16,677 nucleotides of DNA, from positions 1 through 16,677 of the forward strand of contig CAKMOD010000154.1 in NCBI GenBank assembly GCA_927910885.1. The letters are read 5' to 3'. The stretch comes from an uncultured Prevotella sp. GTDB lineage: Bacteria > Bacteroidota > Bacteroidia > Bacteroidales > Bacteroidaceae. Numbering within the stretch: the stretch's first letter is position 1; each line of letters begins with the position of its first letter. A program made the translations under genes and the position numbers. The notes under the pieces were generated by a model. That model saw only the letters and a program-made list of their open reading frames with translations. It was not told where the DNA came from and searched no databases. Of this stretch, positions 1 to 6,263 are shown in pieces.

Positions 1-95
1 AAAACACGTGTAAAAAGACGCCATAGCTTAGCAAAAACATTATGAGATTGCTGCTCATGTGGTGTACTCTCGTTTCTCTCCTTCTCATCCATCAT
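1..95 (-). CDS. yidD: YidD membrane protein insertion efficiency factor, N-terminal fragment
   Basis: Partial gene running off the left edge; only about 31 codons are visible. The reading begins MMDEKERNESTPHEQQ and reaches LWRLFTRV, which resembles the start of the short amphipathic YidD proteins with a polar Bacteroidota-type N-terminal extension. Its ATG (93-95) overlaps the rnpA stop codon in an ATGA arrangement, so the two are probably translationally coupled. In many bacteria yidD follows rnpA and helps YidC-dependent membrane protein insertion, and this context is the main support. The cysteine-containing core of the family lies outside the window, so the call rests on position plus the first residues. 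Confidence 0.72.
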   Translation of the reverse strand, partial: MMDEKERNESTPHEQQSHNVFAKLWRLFTRV

Positions 96-517
96 ATCCG
101 TTCTCCTATTCTTTGAAGCAGGTTACAGACCCGCTGTTCTATTGTAACAGAATCTATCAATTCGTTTGAAAGCCATATAAAAGCTATCAACAACTGCTTA
201 TCTGTTTGTTCGTTCACACGGAGCGTGACAAAACTCTTGTGCTTACGATAAGCCTCACGTACCTGCCGTTTAACCCTATTGCGCTTTACGGCACGTTTGA
301 AATGCTTCTTCGGAACACTGACTAACACCTGTACATTCGACTCTATGACCGTTTCTTCTGGTGCTGAAGTCTCCGACTTACAGTCAATTAGTCTGTAAAC
401 AGCCTTCAAAGGGTATGCTGTCATCGCATGACTGCCACCAGTTCCAAAGAGCGTATCTATGAGCTTCTTGCTGCATAGACGTTCTCCTTTTCTTAGTCTT
501 TCTTCATGCTTTTCCAT
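92..517 (-). CDS. rnpA: Ribonuclease P protein component
   Basis: This is the small basic protein subunit of RNase P, which helps the catalytic RNA remove the 5' leader from precursor tRNAs. The 141-residue product carries the family signature around residues 76-91 (AVKRNRVKRQVREAYR), including the RNR motif that contacts the RNA, preceded by VPKKHFK. The N-terminal LRKGERL is also typical. Length is slightly above the usual 110-130 residues because of an acidic insert near residues 45-62. It lies 84 nt after hemD and overlaps yidD by 4 nt, the standard rnpA-yidD pairing. An AAGGA stretch sits almost against the ATG, so it is unlikely to work as a normal Shine-Dalgarno site. Confidence 0.96.
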   Translation of the reverse strand: MEKHEERLRKGERLCSKKLIDTLFGTGGSHAMTAYPLKAVYRLIDCKSETSAPEETVIESNVQVLVSVPKKHFKRAVKRNRVKRQVREAYRKHKSFVTLRVNEQTDKQLLIAFIWLSNELIDSVTIEQRVCNLLQRIGERI

Positions 518-601
518 TCCTTATCAGCCTTTATTTACCGTATGTCCGGTACTGATGTCGGCTCCTCCCCCATCCATTTAGATGAAGCAGAAGCCGTTAT
601 A

Positions 602-1357
602 TTATTTATTCTTCTTCTCTTTCTCTAAGAAAGCACGCAATGCACCAGTCATAGAAGGATACTCCTGAGATGGTGCTTGTAGGTCAAGTCTCAAGCCTTG
701 TGCCTCCACTTCCTTCGCTGTGGCAGGACCAAAGGCAGCTATCTTGATATCACCCTGTTCAAAGTTAGGGATGTTCTCTTTCAAAGCCTTTACTCCTGTT
801 GGACTGAAGAAGACAAGCATATCATAATCAAAGTTCTTAACTTCTTCCTCAGTTAAGCCATTGCTCACTGTGCGATACATCACACATTCCTTATGCTTAA
901 GCTTATTTGCATCTAACAACTCCGTCAAAGCATCTGTATGAACAGAACTCTGTGGAACGAGGTACTTCTCTGTCTTATGCTTAGTCATTGTAGGGATAAG
1001 ACTATCAATCTTTCCCGTGTTACCAAAGAACACCTTACGTTTGCGGTACTGCACGTACTTCTGGATATAGAGAGCAATCGTTTCAATCACACAGAAATAC
1101 TTCATATCCTCAGGGATAGTAACACGCATTTCCTTAGCGAGATTAAAATAATTGTCTACAGCATGACGAGAAGTAAACACCACAGCTGTATAATCCAACA
1201 GGTTTATCTTCTGCTGACGGAACTCTTTCGCTGAGAGTCCTTCGACCTTAAAGAAAGGTCTGAAAACCAGTTCCACTCCTAAGTCTTCTGCTATGTCGTA
1301 ATATGGCGACTTTTCGCTTGACGGCTTTGGCTGTGAAACCAAGATCTTTTTTATCAT
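602..1357 (-). CDS. hemD: Uroporphyrinogen-III synthase family protein
   Basis: The 251-residue protein matches the HEM4 family in length and layout: two alpha/beta lobes joined by a linker. It would cyclise hydroxymethylbilane to uroporphyrinogen III in the tetrapyrrole pathway. Visible family marks are the N-terminal KKILVSQPKP strand, AVVFTSRHAVDNYF near residues 58-71, LVFFSPTGVKAL in the second lobe, and IAAFGPATAKEVEAQGL near the C terminus. The family has few invariant catalytic residues, so assignment rests on fold motifs. The start is 6 nt after the DUF4271 gene, so it is co-transcribed. Many Bacteroidota with this gene lack a complete haem pathway; whether it works as HemD here cannot be judged from this window. 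Confidence 0.87.
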   Translation of the reverse strand: MIKKILVSQPKPSSEKSPYYDIAEDLGVELVFRPFFKVEGLSAKEFRQQKINLLDYTAVVFTSRHAVDNYFNLAKEMRVTIPEDMKYFCVIETIALYIQKYVQYRKRKVFFGNTGKIDSLIPTMTKHKTEKYLVPQSSVHTDALTELLDANKLKHKECVMYRTVSNGLTEEEVKNFDYDMLVFFSPTGVKALKENIPNFEQGDIKIAAFGPATAKEVEAQGLRLDLQAPSQEYPSMTGALRAFLEKEKKNK

Positions 1358-1363
1358 CGTGTC

Positions 1364-2296
1364 CTAAAAGTTTATTATCAAATAGTTATCTGTAATGAAC
1401 AAAACGCCCCACAATACCATCAACGGCATCAATTCGAGCGCACAAAAGTACAAAATTATTTGCAGACTGGCACCCATTCTCTTAAAAAAGATGCTGTAAC
1501 TCTTATAAAAAGCAAGCATTTTGACGCATAACATAACAATTAGTGTATAAATCAATGCTACTTGGAGTGACAAAGAGAAGTAAACCAGCAAGAGTACTAT
1601 CGGGAACAACAAGACTCCTTCCAGAGAAGAAAGGAAGACCTGCGTACGCCGCCATTGTCCATTATTTTTCCTATCAAAGAACACCCAGTTTACGAATCCA
1701 TAGACCAGATACTTAAATAGGAAGTAAGCGACAAAAACGCCAAAAAAGCATCCTATCGCTTCAAGTTGTGTATCATTCGAGAGCCTACCGCCTCCCAAAT
1801 TACGTACGAAGAAATAATAGAGAATACTGCCTAACAAAGAGGTCTGTGCTATCAGGATTGTTTGAAAGCGCATCTCTTCATTCGTTTCAACTACCGACTC
1901 CTTACTACGACTAACACGGAAGAAGCTCTTTATCTGTCGTTCTATGAAATTCCTCGATAGAGAAAACGCCACCATTGCCATCACAAAACAACCTAAGAGC
2001 AACGCTGCAATAACATTATCATTGCTTACAGCATAAGGTGCAAGGACACCCGACACACCATCGGAATGAATGTTCTCACGTCCCAACTTGAAATACTTAT
2101 TCCCTTTAAAGTAGCCTTCTTCTGCAAATTTGAAATCCGTCAGCTGAAACGTCTTCTGCTTTTTAGAGCGCAACAAGATAGACGAGTCAGTTTTCTGACC
2201 CGCCTTACCCACAGAATCGACATTCGCCTTCTGTCCTGCTGCCAATGTTGACTTCAACAGCAGAGACGGGCGAACTATGGAATCAGTTGTCGGCAT
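1364..2296 (-). CDS. DUF4271 integral membrane protein
   Basis: A 310-residue protein with a soluble N-terminal region (about residues 1-90) followed by about six hydrophobic segments, near residues 94-114, 146-166, 181-202, 223-241, 244-263 and 275-300. This architecture, and the position directly before hemD, match the Bacteroidota family DUF4271, whose biochemical function is unknown to me. The segment FVNWVFFDRKNNGQW between helices three and four is the kind of short conserved loop that marks the family. It sits 6 nt from metK upstream and 6 nt from hemD downstream, so it must share their transcript. The charged, Lys-rich N terminus (KKQKTF) is probably cytoplasmic. No signal peptide is visible. 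Confidence 0.82.
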   Translation of the reverse strand: MPTTDSIVRPSLLLKSTLAAGQKANVDSVGKAGQKTDSSILLRSKKQKTFQLTDFKFAEEGYFKGNKYFKLGRENIHSDGVSGVLAPYAVSNDNVIAALLLGCFVMAMVAFSLSRNFIERQIKSFFRVSRSKESVVETNEEMRFQTILIAQTSLLGSILYYFFVRNLGGGRLSNDTQLEAIGCFFGVFVAYFLFKYLVYGFVNWVFFDRKNNGQWRRTQVFLSSLEGVLLFPIVLLLVYFSLSLQVALIYTLIVMLCVKMLAFYKSYSIFFKRMGASLQIILYFCALELMPLMVLWGVLFITDNYLIINF

Positions 2297-2302
2297 TGTC
2301 TA

Positions 2303-3595
2303 TTAGAGTCCGAATGTCTTTTTAATATCCTCTACTCGATCGAGCTTTTCCCAAGTGAAAAGTTCGATATCAACCGTCTTAGTATCATGATAACGGCTCT
2401 CAAAGGTCTTCTGAACAACCTCATTCTGACGCCCCATGTGACCATAAGCAGCAGTCTCCAAATACATTGGCTGACGAAGCTTCAGTGTCTTCTCAATAGC
2501 CTTTGGACGAAGATCAAACAACTTCTTCACCATCTCTGCTATCTCGCCATCAGTAGCCTTCACGTGTGAACGACCATAGGTATTCACATAAACGCTAACA
2601 GGCTCAGCAACACCAATAGCGTAAGCCAACTGTACGAGAATCTCATCACTCACACCAGCTGCCACCATATTCTTTGCGATATAGCGTGTTGCATAGGCTG
2701 CAGAACGGTCCACCTTACTTGAATCCTTACCAGAGAAGGCACCACCACCGTGACCGCCCTTACCGCCGTAAGTATCAACGATAATCTTACGACCAGTCAA
2801 ACCGGTATCACCATGAGGACCACCAATCACAAACTTACCCGTTGGATTAACAAGATACTTGATATTATCATTGAACAAAGCCAGTACTTTCTCCGATGTA
2901 ATCTGCGCTTTTACACGTGGCATCAAAATCTCAAGAACGTCCTTATGAATCTGCTCAACCATCTCCTTATCAGCCTTCAACTGTGCCTCACGTGAATCGT
3001 CAGCAGGCTTAATAAAGTCATCATGCTGTGTTGAAACAACAATTGTATCAATTCGCTGTGGGATATTATCATCGCTATACTCCACTGTCACCTGACTCTT
3101 TGAGTCTGGACGGAGATAAGTCATCTGCTTACCTTCCTTGCGGATGTCAGCCAACGTGGTCATAAGGAGGTGTGCCAAGTCGAGTGTCACAGGCATATAA
3201 TTGTCTGTCTCGTTACATGCATAACCAAACATCATACCCTGATCACCAGCTCCCTGATTCTCAGCATCACCATTGTCAACACCACGGTTGATATCATCAC
3301 TCTGCTCATGAATAGCAGAGAGAACACCGCAGCTATTGCCATCAAACTGATACTCAGCCTTTGTATAACCGATTTTGTTAATTGTCCTACGAGCAATTGT
3401 CTGAAGGTCAACATATTCCTTAGACCTCACCTCACCCATAATCACTACCTGTCCCGTAGTGTTAAAGGTTTCTATAGCGCAACGTGCATCCTCGTCGTAT
3501 GCCAAGAATTGGTCGAGCAATGCGTCGCTTATCTGATCGGCAACCTTATCTGGGTGTCCCTCAGATACTGATTCCGATGAAAACAAATATGCCAT
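2303..3595 (-). CDS. metK: S-adenosylmethionine synthase
   Basis: This enzyme makes S-adenosylmethionine from methionine and ATP, releasing phosphate and pyrophosphate. Diagnostic motifs are SESVSEGHPDKVADQISDA (residues 7-25, including the His-Pro-Asp of the active site), GAGDQG at about 115-120, and the glycine-rich GGGAFSGKD at 283-291, followed by SKVDRSAAYATRY. At 430 residues it is longer than the 384-residue E. coli enzyme, as I expect for Bacteroidales forms. It is the first gene of a minus-strand operon with DUF4271, hemD, rnpA and yidD. A promoter with both consensus elements lies about 55-85 nt upstream. The leader of about 50 nt is too short for a SAM riboswitch. Confidence 0.98.
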   Translation of the reverse strand: MAYLFSSESVSEGHPDKVADQISDALLDQFLAYDEDARCAIETFNTTGQVVIMGEVRSKEYVDLQTIARRTINKIGYTKAEYQFDGNSCGVLSAIHEQSDDINRGVDNGDAENQGAGDQGMMFGYACNETDNYMPVTLDLAHLLMTTLADIRKEGKQMTYLRPDSKSQVTVEYSDDNIPQRIDTIVVSTQHDDFIKPADDSREAQLKADKEMVEQIHKDVLEILMPRVKAQITSEKVLALFNDNIKYLVNPTGKFVIGGPHGDTGLTGRKIIVDTYGGKGGHGGGAFSGKDSSKVDRSAAYATRYIAKNMVAAGVSDEILVQLAYAIGVAEPVSVYVNTYGRSHVKATDGEIAEMVKKLFDLRPKAIEKTLKLRQPMYLETAAYGHMGRQNEVVQKTFESRYHDTKTVDIELFTWEKLDRVEDIKKTFGL

Positions 3596-3649
3596 ATATT
3601 TATCTACTTTTTATGTTTGTATTTATTACTAACTCTCTGTTTAAGTGTG

Positions 3650-3680
3650 CAAAGTTACTGCAACTTAGCGGGATAACAAA
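3650..3680 (-). promoter_or_regulatory. Bacteroidota-type promoter for the metK operon
   Basis: Read on the minus strand, TTTG (3680-3677) is followed after 19 nt by TAACTTTG (3657-3650). This fits the Bacteroidota sigma-ABfr consensus of TTTG, 19-21 nt, TAnnTTTG. Transcription should begin near 3643-3645, giving a leader of about 50 nt before the metK ATG. Confidence 0.8.
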
Positions 3681-3707
3681 ATAAATAAGTAAGATTTATA
3701 CATTATT

Positions 3708-3733
3708 GGGGGGATTGATGGGGGGTGGGGGGG
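3708..3733 (+). repeat. G-rich tract, possible G-quadruplex
   Basis: Three runs of 6, 6 and 7 guanines are separated by ATTGAT and a single T. Because the runs can subdivide, four G3 tracts are available, enough for an intramolecular quadruplex. It lies about 28 nt upstream of the metK -33 element, and the G strand is the template strand for metK. Confidence 0.5.
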
Positions 3734-3739
3734 TGAATA

Positions 3740-3773
3740 TTAGGTGGTGGGTGGTGAATGTTGGGTGATGATG
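3740..3773 (-). repeat. Copy of the CA-rich intergenic repeat (sense to metK)
   Basis: The plus strand reads GT-rich (GGTGGGTGGTGAATGTTGGG and so on), so the metK-sense strand is CA-rich. Eighteen bases, GAATGTTGGGTGATGATG (3756-3773), are the exact reverse complement of 12137-12154 upstream of the ABC permease. The match is seen directly; membership of a wider repeat family is inferred. Confidence 0.65.
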
Positions 3774-3892
3774 AACAGTAGTATTCGGTGTTAAAAGATG
3801 AATGATGAAGAAAATACAATCAAAGATTACCCTTTCAAAATCTACTTTATCTGAGAAGTCAATAATTACATCGGAGCTATTTTAGTGTTATT

Positions 3893-3932
3893 GTCGCATA
3901 ATTTGCGACGATATAAACCTTAAATCGTCGCA
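3893..3932. promoter_or_regulatory. Cluster of GTCGC/GCGAC dyads
   Basis: TGCGACGAT (3904-3912) pairs with ATCGTCGCA (3924-3932) over 9 bp with an 11-nt loop. GTCGCA (3893-3898) can alternatively pair with TGCGAC (3904-3909). GTCGCATAA occurs twice as a direct repeat (3893-3901 and 3927-3935). The arrangement suggests an operator or two competing RNA hairpins ahead of the small ORF at 3949. No function is known to me. Confidence 0.4.
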
Positions 3933-3948
3933 TAAATAAGAAAGCGTT

Positions 3949-4071
3949 ATGCTTATACACGAAAGAGTTACAAAGCTTGACGCTGACCGTTATCAGAAAG
4001 GTGATTTGTTATTGAATGATTTACTCAATAAATACTGTTCGTATATGGTTGCAAACAATTGGGACTTATAA
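3949..4071 (+). CDS. Possible 40-residue protein or gene remnant
   Basis: ATG to TAA encodes MLIHERVTKLDADRYQKGDL and then LLNDLLNKYCSYMVANNWDL. The composition is protein-like, with balanced charge, Asp/Lys-rich helices and a final Trp, unlike the low-complexity ORFs around it. I do not recognise the family. It follows the GTCGC dyads by 17 nt. It could be a genuine small protein or the surviving end of a larger accessory gene, because the neighbouring DNA looks decayed. No Shine-Dalgarno site is apparent. Confidence 0.3.
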   Translation: MLIHERVTKLDADRYQKGDLLLNDLLNKYCSYMVANNWDL

Positions 4072-4211
4072 CCCTTTATCTATGCAAATTATCCACAATT
4101 ACAGATAGGTATAGTTGTTTTAATATACTTTCTTTTTCTTAGATAGACTAATTGATATAGAGAGAGAATATGAAAATAACCTTAACTAAAAAAGACTATA
4201 AGATGTTCTGA

Positions 4212-4249
4212 CTGAATAATAGGGGGCGACACTGCCCCCTATTATTCAG
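4212..4249. terminator. Perfect 16-bp hairpin, candidate terminator
   Basis: CTGAATAATAGGGGGC (4212-4227) and GCCCCCTATTATTCAG (4234-4249) form a perfect 16-bp stem with a 6-nt loop (GACACT). It lies about 125 nt downstream of the Sel1 gene stop on the minus strand, and directly after a 13-codon plus-strand ORF (4170-4211). Neither side has an immediate T-run, so intrinsic termination is plausible but not certain. Confidence 0.55.
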
Positions 4250-4373
4250 CCAATATAAAAAACACACATCTTCTTACATCTCTTACACTCGTCTAATTAA
4301 GTGTATGTATAAGAGTCAAATATGACGGTAAACATTACTGGTCCGTTCTCCTTTTACTATCAAATATAACATT

Positions 4374-5733
4374 TTATTCCTCACCAGTAGCTTTCTTTTT
4401 ATACTTTTTTGCTTCTTTGGGATCAGCATTACATCCTTCTCCATTTTCTAACATATACGAAGTCAATTGACATGCACGAGGATTGCCAAGGTCTGCAGAC
4501 TTCTTTGCATAAATAAATGCTTGTTTAAGATTCTTTTCTACAAACTTAGACCCACCATAATAATGACAAGCTAAATTATACATCCCCATATCATCTTCTA
4601 ATTTTGCAGAAAGGAACAAATACTTTTTTGCTTTTAAAAAAATTATTTTTCCTATTGTAATACACAAAAACATTATTTGCAGCCTCACCGCTCCCAAGAT
4701 CTGCAGCCTTTTCCCATATCTCTACTGCTTTCGTCATATTCTTCTTACAACCAACTCCCGATTGATATTTTAAACCTAACAAAAAGCCTGCATAAGCATT
4801 ACCCTTTTCAAATGACTTCCTTGCATAATTGATACTTTTTTCATCATCTTTATCTACATTTTCTCCGCTCTCATAACACATAGACAAATAATTCATCGCA
4901 TCTGTGTTTCCAAGTTTTGCAGCATTTTCCAATAATTTAATACCATTGTTTACGTCATGATACTTTTCATCTGCAGAACAATAAATTTGTCCAAGAGAAC
5001 ACATACAACCTGCCTCCATTGCCAGAACTCCCTTTTTAAGCCATTCTACACTTTTATCTATATTCTTTTTAACATTGTGACCGCCATTATAATAGATTTG
5101 ACCACATAATAATGCACTAAAAAATCTACCCCTTTCAAACGCTTTAGAAAAATATTCCAAAGCCTTCTGGTAATCAACATCATTATCAATACCATTATAA
5201 TATACAAGCCCCATGTCATACAAGTAGAAAGGGTCGTCTTTATCATCTACAGACTCCAGTATTTTTATAGCTTTCTTTTCATTTTTTTCGTATGCAGGGT
5301 TTCCAAACATAAGCATATTTGCATAAGAGGTTAAAACAAAAGCGTTAGTAGATTTTATAACAAGGCTATCCATCATTTTCTTCCCTTTAGCAACATCGGG
5401 TTTAGTAGAAAATCCATCGATATAACAGCATGCCAATCCTGCTTTAGCTTCCTCAAGACCAGCATTAGCAGCTTCCTCCAATAATCTAAATCCTTTTTTT
5501 TCATCAACTTCTACTCCTTCACCAAAAAAATATGCTCGCGAAAGTTTCCACTTAGCATAGGCATCACCTTCATCTGCAGCCTCTTTATATAACTTAGCAG
5601 CCTCCTCAAATTCGTACTTAAGACGCAACTCATCTGCTTTCTTAGCTTTATTTTGGCATGAAGAAAAAAAGCATAGTACACTACAAACAAACATTAATAG
5701 CAATCCTTTTTTAGGTAATTTGTATTGTTTCAT
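4374..5733 (-). pseudogene. Sel1-repeat lipoprotein, broken by a +1 frameshift
   Basis: A tetratricopeptide-like Sel1 repeat protein. The N terminus has a lipoprotein signal: MKQYKLPKKG, a hydrophobic stretch, then CFFSSC with the acylated Cys at residue 26. About ten Sel1-type units follow, for example YKEAADEGDAYAKWKLSRAY, WEKAADLGSGEAANNVFVYY and AKKSADLGNPRACQLTSYML. The first frame runs 5733-4591 (380 residues) and ends in a non-homologous tail. The repeat pattern resumes one frame over (MGMYNLACHYYGG) and ends at 4374. The break sits at an A7 run (plus strand 4636-4642). With A6 the joined reading NNFLKAKKYLFLSAKLEDDM is seamless and gives about 452 residues. Such proteins are scaffolds, usually cell-envelope attached; no partner is evident. 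It could be decay, phase variation or sequencing error. Confidence 0.8.
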
Positions 5734-5795
5734 AACTCATATATGTAATAAAAGGTTTATAATTTTTATTTTATCAAGCAAATCGTTAGCAAATG

Positions 5796-5827
5796 CAAAA
5801 GTAATATATATATTTATAAAGAACAAA
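5796..5827 (-). promoter_or_regulatory. Promoter of the Sel1 lipoprotein gene
   Basis: On the minus strand TTTG (5827-5824) is followed after 20 nt by TACTTTTG (5803-5796), matching the Bacteroidota consensus in both elements and in spacing. Transcription would begin near 5790, leaving a leader of about 55 nt before the ATG at 5733. Confidence 0.72.
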
Positions 5828-6010
5828 GATTTACACCTGAAATATGCTATCCCTTTTCGATTCTGTAGTATTATAATCAGTAAGAGCATCAACAAAATCG
5901 TTATCTTGCACTACTTTTATATCTGTTCTTACACTATACATCACTTCGCTAATAACAATATAGATATTTATAAGATAAAAAATCAAAGTAAGTTTAATCA
6001 GTTTATTATA

Positions 6011-6076
6011 CCTTGAAAGGTGATATTAAGCGCCATTTACATAAGATGTTAAGCCACTTAATATCACCTTTCAAGG
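6011..6076. repeat. Perfect 20-bp inverted repeat
   Basis: CCTTGAAAGGTGATATTAAG (6011-6030) and its exact reverse complement (6057-6076) flank a 26-nt spacer. The spacer contains TTAAGCCA, echoing the TTAAGCGCC at the end of the left arm. As RNA it would form a long hairpin; as DNA it could be an intergenic mobile-type repeat. There is no T-run after either arm. Confidence 0.75.
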
Positions 6077-6106
6077 CTTTTCAGGAGTCTTACTCCTTAA
6101 TCTTCA

Positions 6107-6200
6107 GCGAATTATTTTCATGAAGAAAAAGATTTATTTACATGAAGAGAAATATTTATTTTCACGACAATAAATATTTATTTTCATGAAAATAATTCGC
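6107..6200. repeat. Four tandem copies of a 22-bp palindromic unit, bounded by 17-bp inverted arms
   Basis: Units at 6110-6131, 6132-6153, 6154-6175 and 6176-6197 are each exactly 22 nt with no spacers. They vary around a consensus beginning ATTTATTTTCATG that is itself palindromic. The array ends are GCGAATTATTTTCATGA (6107-6123) and its exact reverse complement (6184-6200), so the whole block is also an inverted repeat. It lies just beyond the M16 gene terminator, between two convergent-free minus-strand genes. It is either an interspersed intergenic element or a row of dimeric protein-binding sites. Confidence 0.75.
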
Positions 6201-6219
6201 AGTTGGTAGTTTGTTGAAA

Positions 6220-6247
6220 GAAAAAGGACCCATGAGAGTCCTTTTTC
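6220..6247 (-). terminator. Intrinsic terminator of the M16 peptidase gene
   Basis: GAAAAAGGAC (6220-6229) pairs with GTCCTTTTTC (6238-6247), a 10-bp stem with an 8-nt loop. It begins 16 nt after the peptidase stop codon. On the minus strand the distal arm ends in a T-run, giving a classical rho-independent form. Confidence 0.8.
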
Positions 6248-6263
6248 AAACATAGAATACGTA

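Larger units (their letters stand above)
3596..4373. other. Long intergenic region without a confident gene
   Basis: Between metK and the Sel1 gene I see no convincing coding sequence. In order it holds the metK promoter, a G-rich tract (3708-3733), a GT-rich low-complexity repeat (about 3740-3773), a 27-codon ORF on the plus strand (3802-3885, weak), a cluster of GTCGC dyads (3893-3932), a 40-codon plus-strand ORF (3949-4071), a 13-codon ORF (4170-4211) and a 16-bp hairpin (4212-4249). The rest is AT-rich. The mix looks like the remains of a decayed accessory locus. Confidence 0.6.
5734..6263. other. AT-rich intergenic region between Sel1 gene and M16 peptidase
   Basis: About 530 nt with no convincing gene. 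A 98-codon plus-strand ORF (5720-6016) is rich in Ile, Phe, Tyr and Asn, overlaps the Sel1 start and its promoter, and looks like chance in AT-rich DNA. The right half carries a perfect 20-bp inverted repeat (6011-6076), an array of 22-bp palindromic units (6110-6197) and a terminator (6220-6247), listed separately. Confidence 0.7.

Noticed and set aside
3170..3571. Long ORFs opposite metK and within the M16 gene
   Set aside because: They are shadows of strongly conserved genes and have no family features.
3596..3649. SAM riboswitch in the metK leader
   Set aside because: The leader is only about 50 nt, with no stem arrangement resembling a SAM-binding aptamer.
3802..3885. 27-codon plus-strand ORF
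   Set aside because: Short, Ser/Lys/Ile-rich, no recognisable motif and no promoter consensus nearby.
5720..6016. 98-codon plus-strand ORF, Ile/Phe/Tyr/Asn-rich
   Set aside because: Composition follows AT-rich DNA, it overlaps the start and promoter of the Sel1 gene, and it resembles no family.
6107..6200. CRISPR array
   Set aside because: The 22-bp repeats are directly adjacent with no unique spacers, and no cas genes are present.
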